Shown: piece by piece, positions 35,096-42,144 of the stretch
How positions within the stretch are numbered: the first letter of the stretch is position 1
How the letters are laid out: the number at the start of each line of letters is the position of its first letter
Notes under the pieces: model-generated
Seen by the model: only the letters and a program-made list of their open reading frames with translations
Databases searched by the model: none
Told to the model about the DNA's origin: nothing
Assembly: GCF_003148885.1 (NCBI RefSeq)
Contig: NZ_QGHD01000021.1
Location: forward strand, 1 to 44,982
Direction of reading: 5' to 3'
DNA: 44,982 nucleotides
Source of the DNA: Hallerella porci
Lineage (GTDB): Bacteria > Fibrobacterota > Fibrobacteria > Fibrobacterales > Fibrobacteraceae
Made by a program: the position numbers and the translations under genes

Positions 35096-36079
35096 TTAAA
35101 TACATTTTTTTTGCTCAAAGTGTGTGTTAATTTTTTGAAATAATTTATTGGCCATCGCTTCGTGGCGGCTTAAATTCGGGTGAAAATCCAATCCAGAATT
35201 TTGCGGAGTCGGCAAATAAATGTGTGAAATATCGCGGTTTCCGCGGGAAAGTTCGCGCGAAAAGACGGACTCAATGCGTTCGGGCAAGAAATTTTGCGGG
35301 AAAATATCGGTGGAAAGCAAAAAGATGTGGGAAAGTTGATGCTTTGAACGGATAAAATCCAAAAAATCCGAATAAGCTGCGTCAAAAATTGCGGGATTTG
35401 GATGCGAACCTTCGCCTTGCCAGTCGTTTATTCCGATGAAAAGGCAGAGAATATCGGGGTGAAATGCAGAAAAATCCCAAGAGGGAGAATTGCCGAGGGG
35501 AGATTCGCCACCGAGAGTGTATAAATAGAGCTGCGGAATGGTCCAGCGGGGCGCAATTTGCATATAATTTTGCACAAGTCCGCGTCCACTGTAAGCGTTG
35601 ACTTGAAAATCTGCATGAAATTTTTCGGCGACAAGCGCTGCGTAACTGCGGGTAGCGTCCGTCGTGGAAAATGCGGTTCCCGTAATCGGATTCGGCGCAG
35701 AATTGCCGAAGCCGACGGTGTAAGAATCGCCGATGAATTCCATTTTGAGCGGAAAAGTTTTCGTTTTTTGCGGAATGGGTTCGGGGTAAATTTTCCAAAG
35801 CGAGATGCTTCCGAATTCGGTCTCGGTCATTTTTCGAACGCGGGCTTCGTGAATGCCGTTTTCGAGGTCTGCAGCGACGGGATAAATTTTACGCTCGCGA
35901 GTTTCTAAAATGGAAAAATCTTTGCCGTCGATTTCAATGCGAAAACGCGCTTCGCCTTCGAGTTCTAAAGCCAAAGAGGCGCCTTCAAAGGCAAAAGAAA
36001 ATTCCGCGGCGGGCGCACAAACGCGGGGAATTCCTTGCAAATCCCAACGTCCACAAAAGGTAACAGATGAAAATGTCAT
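35096..36079 (-). CDS. SGNH/GDSL hydrolase, CE2-like acetyl esterase
   Basis: A 327-aa esterase. An N-terminal jelly-roll-like domain (about 1-100) precedes an SGNH hydrolase domain: block I EFIGDSYTVGFG with nucleophile Ser119, an FIGINDW block near 215-221, and a C-terminal DFHP with the catalytic His (about 304). This order is that of CE2 carbohydrate esterases, which remove acetyl groups from xylan and other plant polysaccharides. It lacks a signal peptide with the ATG at 36079, unlike typical CE2 enzymes, so it may be cytoplasmic and act on imported acetylated oligosaccharides. It lies 18 bases ahead of the GGDEF gene on the same strand. Confidence 0.82.
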   Translation of the reverse strand: MTFSSVTFCGRWDLQGIPRVCAPAAEFSFAFEGASLALELEGEARFRIEIDGKDFSILETRERKIYPVAADLENGIHEARVRKMTETEFGSISLWKIYPEPIPQKTKTFPLKMEFIGDSYTVGFGNSAPNPITGTAFSTTDATRSYAALVAEKFHADFQVNAYSGRGLVQNYMQIAPRWTIPQLYLYTLGGESPLGNSPSWDFSAFHPDILCLFIGINDWQGEGSHPNPAIFDAAYSDFLDFIRSKHQLSHIFLLSTDIFPQNFLPERIESVFSRELSRGNRDISHIYLPTPQNSGLDFHPNLSRHEAMANKLFQKINTHFEQKKCI

Positions 36080-36142
36080 AAAAGGAAAATAGAAAGAAAA
36101 ACGCGGCGAAGCCGCCTCACACCTAATTTCTAATTTATTCTC

Positions 36143-36697
36143 GTGGATTTTCGCAGAATAAAAAAGTGCGCTTGGATTTTGCCGGTTGCTTATGCGGTGG
36201 CTTTTTTTTCGGATGTTTGCTTGGGCGAAGCGGAGGCGCCGGCGCCGGGTTCTGCGGGGGATACGCTGACCGTCGAAGATAAACGGATGGCTTATCTCGT
36301 TTACAATTTATTGGATTCAAATGGGATGATTCTCGGGGCGGATACGGCTCGCGGACGAAAATTGTTTTTTCGCAACTGCGCGCCTTGCCACGGACGCGAT
36401 GGACGTCGCATGAATCTTTCGCATGATTTGAGAAATCCGCAATACATCGGGACGACCGCGCACGATGAAGCGCCGACATTTTGGTATATGATGAACTTCG
36501 GCGATTCTATCCGCGGAATGCTCCCGTATTTTGATGAAATTCCGCTTTCCGAGATGATCGATATTGCAGGATTTGCGCAGACTTTGCCACGGCATCCGTG
36601 GACCCGCGAAGAAATGGAAATCGTCGATCGTGAAAATGAAAAGCGCAAAGCGGAACGAGAACGTTTAGAAAAAATTTCTTCGGAAAATTCCCCATAA
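36143..36697 (+). CDS. Monoheme c-type cytochrome-like protein
   Basis: A 184-aa exported protein, apparently started at a GTG (36143) with no good ribosome binding site. An N-terminal hydrophobic stretch (ILPVAYAVAFFSDVC) acts as signal peptide or anchor. The heme-binding motif CAPCH (Cys79, Cys82, His83, in LFFRNCAPCHGRDG) is followed by Met residues (FWYMMNFGDSIRGMLPYF) that could give the axial ligand, then a closing helix typical of class I cytochrome c (EMIDIAGFAQTLP). The C-terminal tail is highly charged. It is a single gene between divergent CE2 esterase and a terminator, with no oxidase or cytochrome-biogenesis genes in view. Confidence 0.78.
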   Translation: MDFRRIKKCAWILPVAYAVAFFSDVCLGEAEAPAPGSAGDTLTVEDKRMAYLVYNLLDSNGMILGADTARGRKLFFRNCAPCHGRDGRRMNLSHDLRNPQYIGTTAHDEAPTFWYMMNFGDSIRGMLPYFDEIPLSEMIDIAGFAQTLPRHPWTREEMEIVDRENEKRKAERERLEKISSENSP

Positions 36698-36727
36698 AAA
36701 AGCGAACCAATTCGGTTCGCTTTTTCC
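36691..36727. terminator. Bidirectional intrinsic terminator
   Basis: AGCGAACC (36701-36708) pairs with GGTTCGCT (36714-36721), with an A run on the left and TTTTT on the right. It serves the cytochrome gene on the plus strand and the convergent periplasmic-protein gene on the minus strand. Confidence 0.85.
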
Positions 36728-36742
36728 ATTTTTTTTCAAAAT

Positions 36743-37312
36743 TTAGTTCGGCATCATATCCGAGAAATCGTGCTTTTTCGCTTTCTTGGCAGCGGGTTCT
36801 TTCGCAAATTTCCGATTGGTGACGGAACCGACTGTGTAATAGCGTCCGTCTTTATAAATAATTGCCGTATAAATATTTAGCGTCTTGTGATTCGTCCACT
36901 GCTTGTAAAGATTGTGAACGCTCGGTTTGATATCGGCTTCTTGTAATTCGGTGGTGCGCACCTTTTTGCCGTAGCGATCCGAGAATTTGTCGGACATATA
37001 ATCCAACGCTTCAAAGACTTTCGGTAAACGATCGACTTCCATGCGTCCGGTGCGGACTTCGAAAGCGTAAAAATGATCGTTCTTGTTAAAGAGGAAATCG
37101 ACCTGCACAGGCAGTTCATCCATCATATAAACAGGAATCACAACGCGATCTGCGCCATCGGATGAACCGAGCGGGTCGTATCCCAACTTCATAATTTCTT
37201 CAATCACATGCTCCCGATCAATGCCAAAATTGATTCCGGCGAAACCAGTCGGTGATTGAGCCCAAATTTGAGCTGTGAAGAGGGCGAAGATAATGAAAAC
37301 AATTTTTTTCAT
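36743..37312 (-). CDS. Periplasmic protein of unknown function
   Basis: A 189-aa protein started at 37312, which gives a clean signal peptide (KKIVFIIFALFTAQIWA). The mature part begins SPTGFAGINFGIDREHVIEEIMKLGY, a pattern seen in small periplasmic proteins where one helix controls a beta domain. It then has LPVQVDFLFNKNDHFYAFEVRTG and LNIYTAIIYKDGRYYTVG strands, ending in a Lys-rich tail (KEPAAKKAKKHDF). No catalytic motif is seen. It is monocistronic and divergent from aroC. Confidence 0.7.
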   Translation of the reverse strand: MKKIVFIIFALFTAQIWAQSPTGFAGINFGIDREHVIEEIMKLGYDPLGSSDGADRVVIPVYMMDELPVQVDFLFNKNDHFYAFEVRTGRMEVDRLPKVFEALDYMSDKFSDRYGKKVRTTELQEADIKPSVHNLYKQWTNHKTLNIYTAIIYKDGRYYTVGSVTNRKFAKEPAAKKAKKHDFSDMMPN

Positions 37313-37466
37313 AAAGTCTCTTGTGAAGCCACACACTGTAAAACATAGTAAACAAAAATAAAAACTGCCGCCGGGAAACTTCAAAAAAGGGATGAAAAAC
37401 ACAAAAATGAGATGAAATGCAGAAAAAATGCGAGAAATGCGCCTATATTGTTATATTTCGCACTGT

Positions 37467-38552
37467 ATGTCTAGCATTTACGGAAAGTTATTTTCGGTCT
37501 CCACCTGGGGAGAATCTCACGGTGAAGCGGTGGGCGTCGTCATCGATGGCTGCCCCGCAGGATTGCCCTTAACCCAAGAAGAAATTCAGCGAGCGCTGGA
37601 TCGTCGTCGTCCGGGACAAAATTCTCTCGTGACACCGCGAAAAGAAGCGGATACCATTCATATTCTTTCGGGAACTTTCGAAGGAAAAACGACGGGAACG
37701 CCGATTTGTTTAGCCGCTTGGAATGAAAATCAGCATTCGGGCGATTATGCGGAAATGGTGAATTGGTATCGTCCGGGCCACGCCGATTTGACTTACGATT
37801 TGAAGTATGGCTTTCGCGATTACCGCGGCGGTGGACGCGCTTCGGCGCGAGAAACTTTGGCACGCGTTGCAGCGGGAGCGGTCGCTTCGAAAATTTTAAA
37901 ACTTTCTTGTGGCACCGAAATCTTGAGCTGGATTGAATCGGTCGGAAATGTCAAAGCGAATATCGATCCGTCGCAGGTCACCGCCGAAGCGATTGAAGCG
38001 TCGCCGGTTCGCTGTCCCGATTCCGAAGCATCGCAGAAAATGGCCGCGCTCATTCAAGAAGTGCGCATGGCGAAAGATTCGGTGGGCGCAGTTCTCGCCC
38101 TCGAAATTCGGAAGCCGCCGGTCGCTATCGGGGAACCGGTTTTTGAAAAAGCGCAAGCGGTTCTCGGCGGGGCGATGCTTACGATTCCTGCGGTCAAAGG
38201 ATTTGAAATCGGCGAAGGATTTGCGGCGTCAACGATGCGCGGATCGGAACACAATGATGTGATTCGCTTTGAAAATGGCGGTTATCACACGCTGACGAAT
38301 CATGCGGGCGGAATTCTCGGCGGCATTACCAATGGCGAAACCATTCATTGTCGGATTGCGTTTAAGCCGACGGCGACGATTGCGCAAGAACAAGAAACCG
38401 CTGGATGCGATCATCAAAATGGGAAGTTAATCGCCCGTGGACGTCATGATCCTTGCGTCGCAGTGCGTGCGCCTGTTATCGTCGAAAGTATGGCGGCACT
38501 CGCATTGGTGAATTTGTTCTTAGAACAAAAAGCGCGAACATTCCAATTTTAA
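37467..38552 (+). CDS. aroC: Chorismate synthase
   Basis: A 361-aa enzyme that forms chorismate from EPSP, the last shikimate-pathway step, using reduced flavin. The start at 37467 (MSSIYGKLFSVSTWGESHG) matches the conserved N-terminus; an upstream in-frame start adds unrelated residues. Signature elements: GESHGEAVGVVIDGCP, RRRPGQ, FRDYRGGGRASARET (flavin and substrate-binding arginines) and HDPCVAVRAPVIVESM. The length is normal. It is monocistronic with its own terminator. Confidence 0.96.
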   Translation: MSSIYGKLFSVSTWGESHGEAVGVVIDGCPAGLPLTQEEIQRALDRRRPGQNSLVTPRKEADTIHILSGTFEGKTTGTPICLAAWNENQHSGDYAEMVNWYRPGHADLTYDLKYGFRDYRGGGRASARETLARVAAGAVASKILKLSCGTEILSWIESVGNVKANIDPSQVTAEAIEASPVRCPDSEASQKMAALIQEVRMAKDSVGAVLALEIRKPPVAIGEPVFEKAQAVLGGAMLTIPAVKGFEIGEGFAASTMRGSEHNDVIRFENGGYHTLTNHAGGILGGITNGETIHCRIAFKPTATIAQEQETAGCDHQNGKLIARGRHDPCVAVRAPVIVESMAALALVNLFLEQKARTFQF

Positions 38553-38570
38553 TTTTCAAAATGATTTCAA

Positions 38571-38598
38571 AAAAAACACCGCAACTGCGGTGCTTTTT
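38571..38598 (+). terminator. Terminator of aroC
   Basis: CACCGC (38577-38582) pairs with GCGGTG (38587-38592), with flanking A and T runs. It lies between aroC and the convergent DEAD-box helicase gene and may work both ways. Confidence 0.8.
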
Positions 38599-38603
38599 TG
38601 CAT

Positions 38604-40520
38604 TTACTTTCTTCCGAATCGACGCGTTTTGCGGAACGGTTTATCGTCGCGTTCGCGGAACGGGCGCTCGTGAAAATCTTTCTTTCCGTGGCGGCGTTCT
38701 TTGCGGTTTACCGAATCGCGGTTGCGCTTGAAACTTTCGCGTTCTTTGGGGAACGGCTTGTCGTCGGTCATAAGACGGAAGCGCGAAGGATTTCCGCGGA
38801 TGGTCATCTCTTCTAAGATGAGTTTGATTTCGGGAGCGAGACCTTCGGGAAGTTCGACGGTGCTGAAACGGTCGAATAATTTAATGCGGCCGATTTCTGC
38901 GGAATCCATTCCCGATTCGCCTGCGATAGCGCCGACGATGTCGCGCGGTGAAATATGATCGCGACGTCCAACTCCTAAATAGTAACGTTCAAAGCCTTCT
39001 TCGATGCCGTTTTCGTTTTCGATGCGCGGGGAATGTTCGCGTTCTTCGCGCGGACCGTTGCCGAATTTATCTTCGCGGGCCTTTCTGCGCTCTTCGCGGA
39101 GAGTAACCGCTTTGAGCTCGGGCAAGTCGGCGGGGAAGAGCGGTTGCCCTGCTTGGGCGAGTTTCGTTACCGCAGCCGCGACATCGAGAGCGGGAATGCC
39201 TTTTTCTTCGACGAGGCTTTCGACCAAATTGCGAAATTCTTCTAAGCCGCCCGCTTCGATTGCGTCTAACACTTTTTGTTTAAATGCGGAGACGCGGCGT
39301 TCGCTGATTTGTTCGCCGGTCGGAATTTCCATCGGGTCAATGGATTTGCGGGTCGCGCGCTCAATCATTTTGAGCAGACGACGTTCGCGCGGTGTGATGA
39401 AGAGAATCGCGTTTCCTTCGCGGCCAGCGCGGGCGGTTCTCCCGATGCGGTGCACGTAGGATTCGGTATCGTAAGGAATGTCGTAATTGATGACGTGAGA
39501 AATTCTATCCACGTCCAGTCCGCGGGCAGCGACATCGGTTGCGACGATGATATCGATTTTTCCTTCTTTCAATCGATTGATCGTGCGTTCGCGGAGCGCT
39601 TGCGCTAAGTCGCCGCTGAGAGGTGCTGCGTTAAATCCGCGGGCTTCTAACCGTTCGGCAACTTCGGCGGTGAGCTGCTTCGTGCGGACGAAGATAATTA
39701 CGCCGTCGTAAATTTCGCCTTCGAGAACGCGGGTGAGCGCTTCCATTTTTTGTTCGGCGCGGACGGTCAAATAACGCTGACGGACTTTGTCTACGGTCGC
39801 GGTTTTCGCTTCGATGCAAGCTTCTTCGTAATCGCCGAGATAGCGGTCGATGATTTTTTTCACATTCGCGGGCATCGTCGCACTAAAGAGTCCGCGCTGC
39901 GCATTCTCGGGAACTTTGGAAAGAATCTCTTCGACTTCTTCCATAAATCCCATGTCGAGCATTTCATCGGCTTCGTCGAGGACGACAGTTTGCACTTTTT
40001 CTAAGCTAATCGTGCCGCGTTTTAAATGGTCTATTAAACGCCCAGGAGTCGCGACGACGATTTGCGGAGTCCGCTTTAACGCGCGGAATTGAATGCCGAT
40101 ATCTTGTCCGCCGTAAACGGGAACGATATGTAAATGCGGCATCGCAATAGCGAAATGCTGAATCGCTTCGGCGACTTGAATCGCTAGTTCGCGGGTCGGC
40201 GAAAGCACGAGCATCGATGTTTCATTCTTCTTAAACGCAATCCGCGAAAGCAGAGGCAATGTAAAGGCTGCGGTTTTGCCGGTGCCGGTTTGAGCGGTGC
40301 CGAGAAGATTTTTCCCCGAAAGGAAAATGGGAATCGCTTTCGCTTGAATCGGCGACGGAGTTTCAAAACCGGCTTTTTGAACGCCTTCGAGAACCTCGGG
40401 TGAGAGTCCTAAATCGTCAAATTTAAGGGTGTCGGCCAAAGAATCGGTATTTTCTGGCGGAATTTCGGTAGAATTCGGGTTGTTCCCGAGGGAATTTTCG
40501 GAGTCGTTTGTATAATTCAT
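38604..40520 (-). CDS. DEAD-box RNA helicase (DeaD/CsdA-like)
   Basis: A 638-aa ATP-dependent RNA helicase. A short N-terminal extension is followed by the Q motif (GFETPSPIQ), Walker A AQTGTGKT (76-83), PTRELA, TPGRLID, DEAD (LDEADEMLDMG), SAT, and the second RecA domain with IIFVRTK, ATDVAARGLD and HRIGRTARAGREG. Residues about 490-600 form a DbpA-type RNA-binding domain, and the tail is rich in Arg/Lys/Phe (RKERRHGKKDFHERPFRERD). DeaD proteins help ribosome assembly and mRNA decay, often in the cold. A long acidic N-terminus (NDSENSLGNNPNSTEIPPEN) may be disordered. Confidence 0.93.
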   Translation of the reverse strand: MNYTNDSENSLGNNPNSTEIPPENTDSLADTLKFDDLGLSPEVLEGVQKAGFETPSPIQAKAIPIFLSGKNLLGTAQTGTGKTAAFTLPLLSRIAFKKNETSMLVLSPTRELAIQVAEAIQHFAIAMPHLHIVPVYGGQDIGIQFRALKRTPQIVVATPGRLIDHLKRGTISLEKVQTVVLDEADEMLDMGFMEEVEEILSKVPENAQRGLFSATMPANVKKIIDRYLGDYEEACIEAKTATVDKVRQRYLTVRAEQKMEALTRVLEGEIYDGVIIFVRTKQLTAEVAERLEARGFNAAPLSGDLAQALRERTINRLKEGKIDIIVATDVAARGLDVDRISHVINYDIPYDTESYVHRIGRTARAGREGNAILFITPRERRLLKMIERATRKSIDPMEIPTGEQISERRVSAFKQKVLDAIEAGGLEEFRNLVESLVEEKGIPALDVAAAVTKLAQAGQPLFPADLPELKAVTLREERRKAREDKFGNGPREEREHSPRIENENGIEEGFERYYLGVGRRDHISPRDIVGAIAGESGMDSAEIGRIKLFDRFSTVELPEGLAPEIKLILEEMTIRGNPSRFRLMTDDKPFPKERESFKRNRDSVNRKERRHGKKDFHERPFRERDDKPFRKTRRFGRK

Positions 40521-40602
40521 CGGCGCGCAATATAGAAATTGAAATCTTTTTTTGAAACCCCCTCGTATTTTTCAAAAAATTTTATACATTTGGTGCACCA
40601 AC

Positions 40603-40691
40603 GGAGAGATGTCGGAGTTGGTCGATCGAGACGGTCTCGAAAACCGTAGACTCCTTATAGGGGTCCGAGGGTTCGAATCCCTCTCTCTCCT
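40603..40691 (+). tRNA. tRNA-Ser (CGA anticodon)
   Basis: The acceptor stem GGAGAGA (40603-40609) pairs with TCTCTCC (40684-40690). The D-arm is TCG/CGA, the anticodon stem ACGGT/ACCGT closes the loop CTCGAAA with anticodon CGA (reading UCG), a long variable arm marks the serine type, and the T-arm is GAGGG-TTCGAAT-CCCTC. CCA is not encoded. The discriminator base appears to be T at 40691, unusual because bacterial tRNA-Ser nearly always has G there. Confidence 0.93.
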
Positions 40692-40694
40692 CGC

Positions 40695-40728
40695 AAAAAA
40701 GCGAACTCGTTTGAGTTCGCTTTTTTTT
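40695..40728 (+). terminator. Terminator after tRNA-Ser
   Basis: GCGAACTC (40701-40708) pairs with GAGTTCGC (40713-40720), followed by eight T. It ends the tRNA transcript and, with A runs on the other side, may also end the convergent gene at 40756. Confidence 0.85.
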
Positions 40729-40755
40729 GTTTTGAGTTTTTGTGATGATTCCGAT

Positions 40756-41496
40756 TTATTCAAGGGGAGAATTTTCGGCGGGGGATTCCTCTGTTTTCGT
40801 TTTTCTTTTCGAAACGACACTTTGCTTATATTCCGCAATTTGCGTGTTCACGAAAGTGGCAAAAGCTTCGTAAGCCGCTTCCCCTTCGAGCATCATCCGC
40901 GCGTTAATGTGATTGATTAAATCGCGGTAAGCGTTATCCGAGGCGATTCTCGCTTGCTTCGTCGCGCCGGCAACTTTGACAGAGCGTTCGTTGGTGCGAA
41001 CGTCTGTGTGTTCACGCACCGTTTCGTTCGCCGCCTTCAAATGGTCTACAAAACGAGTCAAATTCAAAGTTTCAACGAGGTTTTTGTGAATGGTTTCAAG
41101 ATCTTTAATAAAGCCTACAAGGGCACCCGTTTCTTTATGAAGTTGATCTAACACATTGATGTTATAATCGATAATGTGCTGATTCAAAATCTTTGCAGCG
41201 TTGGCGCAGTCTGCATCTGGAAAATCCAAATACGCACTCACGCTACGCTTGTAACCCAAATAAAGTTTGTCGCGCAAACGGTCCGCTTCAGCAATCTTGT
41301 CTGTCGCAAGACTTTTGTTCGAAATATTCGAACAAGCATCTTCTTCTTGAACCGCTTTTTGTAACGCTTCAACTTGCGCAGCGCAATTTTTGGTGATATT
41401 AGAATCGTTACTAGCACGATCCACGATATCTTTCAAAAAAAGAAAATGAGCGGAATTGTTGATGTTGGTTAATGCAATGGTTGATACTTGAGCCAT
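40756..41496 (-). CDS. Helical protein of unknown function (DUF6261-like)
   Basis: A 246-aa cytoplasmic, almost wholly alpha-helical protein. It resembles the DUF6261 family of Bacteroidota and Fibrobacterota in size and organisation, judged only from memory: an N-terminal INNSAHFLFLKDIV segment, several amphipathic helices (KIAEADRLRDKLYLGYKRSVSAYL, TGALVGFIKDLETIHKNLVETL) and an acidic/basic tail (SKRKTKTEESPAENSP). No enzyme motif is seen. It has an AT-rich upstream region with TGTAA/TTACA repeats and stands alone, close to the tandem array B. Confidence 0.65.
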   Translation of the reverse strand: MAQVSTIALTNINNSAHFLFLKDIVDRASNDSNITKNCAAQVEALQKAVQEEDACSNISNKSLATDKIAEADRLRDKLYLGYKRSVSAYLDFPDADCANAAKILNQHIIDYNINVLDQLHKETGALVGFIKDLETIHKNLVETLNLTRFVDHLKAANETVREHTDVRTNERSVKVAGATKQARIASDNAYRDLINHINARMMLEGEAAYEAFATFVNTQIAEYKQSVVSKRKTKTEESPAENSPLE

Positions 41497-41747
41497 TCAA
41501 GCCTCCAAATAGAGTGTTAGTGTTTATGCCTTCGCCCCAATTTGCGAAAGCGGATTTAATATAAACTTCATTTTTGTAAAATCTTACAATTTTATTGTAA
41601 AAAATTATTTGTGAAAATAAAGTTAACTGCTTATTTCGATTCTATTTTGTAAAGAAATTAAGACGAATTCAGCCAATTAGGATTGTGAGCGCTTTGTTTC
41701 ATCCTTCTGATTCTCCCTAAAAAGTGCAGGGAAGTTAGAAAAGCCTT
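41497..41747. promoter_or_regulatory. AT-rich upstream region of the helical gene with TGTAA/TTACA repeats
   Basis: TGTAA (41575-41579), TTACA (41584-41588) and TGTAA (41596-41600) are spaced to form an operator-like cluster about 80-100 bases before the start at 41496. The remaining stretch to 41747 has no gene; its last 20-30 bases are a degenerate partial unit of array B. Confidence 0.35.
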
Positions 41748-42006
41748 CGGACAGTCTCATTTGATTTGCAGGGAAGCTCGCCGAGGTCTCGGACAGTCCC
41801 ATTCGGTTTGCTGGCATACTCGCCGAGGTCTCGGACAGTCTCATTCGGTTTGCTGGCATACTCGCCGAGGTCTCGGACAGTCCCATTCGGTTTGCTGGCA
41901 TACTCGCCGAGGTCTCGGACAGTCCCATTCGGTTTGCTGGCATACTCGCCGAGCCCTCGAACAGCACATTCGGTTTGCAGGGATGCTAGCCGAGGCCTCG
42001 GACAGG
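41748..42006. repeat. 42-bp tandem repeat array B (about 6 copies)
   Basis: Copies begin at 41748, 41790, 41832, 41874, 41916 and 41958, with a partial seventh at 42000. The unit holds CGGACAGTCCCATTCGG, TTTGCTGGCATACTCGCC and GAGGTCT; inside are two small palindromes, GGACAGTCC and CTCGCCGAG. The outer copies are more divergent than the central ones. Two frames per strand stay open because the period is a multiple of three, but no start signal supports a protein. The sequence is unrelated to array A although the period is the same. Confidence 0.9.
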
Positions 42007-42144
42007 GCAATTTTAGTTAGGAATTAGGCAATAGCCTTAACACGAATCGCTTTAGCGATTTTTGGTTCAACTTCTAACTCCTTACACCTCATTTCTCATT
42101 TAACTATATTTGTTGCCACGCCCAAAATTTAAGGAGCATAATCG
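42007..42144. other. Leader of the type ISP restriction gene with repeat words
   Basis: The stretch carries AGTTAGGAATTAGG, an AATCGCT-TTA-GCGATTT hairpin (about 42044-42061) and CTTCTAACTCCTTACACC, the recurrent intergenic words. AAGGAG lies about eight bases before the ATG at 42145, and CTATATTT near 42104 may belong to the promoter. Confidence 0.4.

Noticed and set aside
41748-42006. CRISPR-like array because of regular spacing
   Set aside because: Units are contiguous copies of the same 42 bp without spacers; no cas genes are present.
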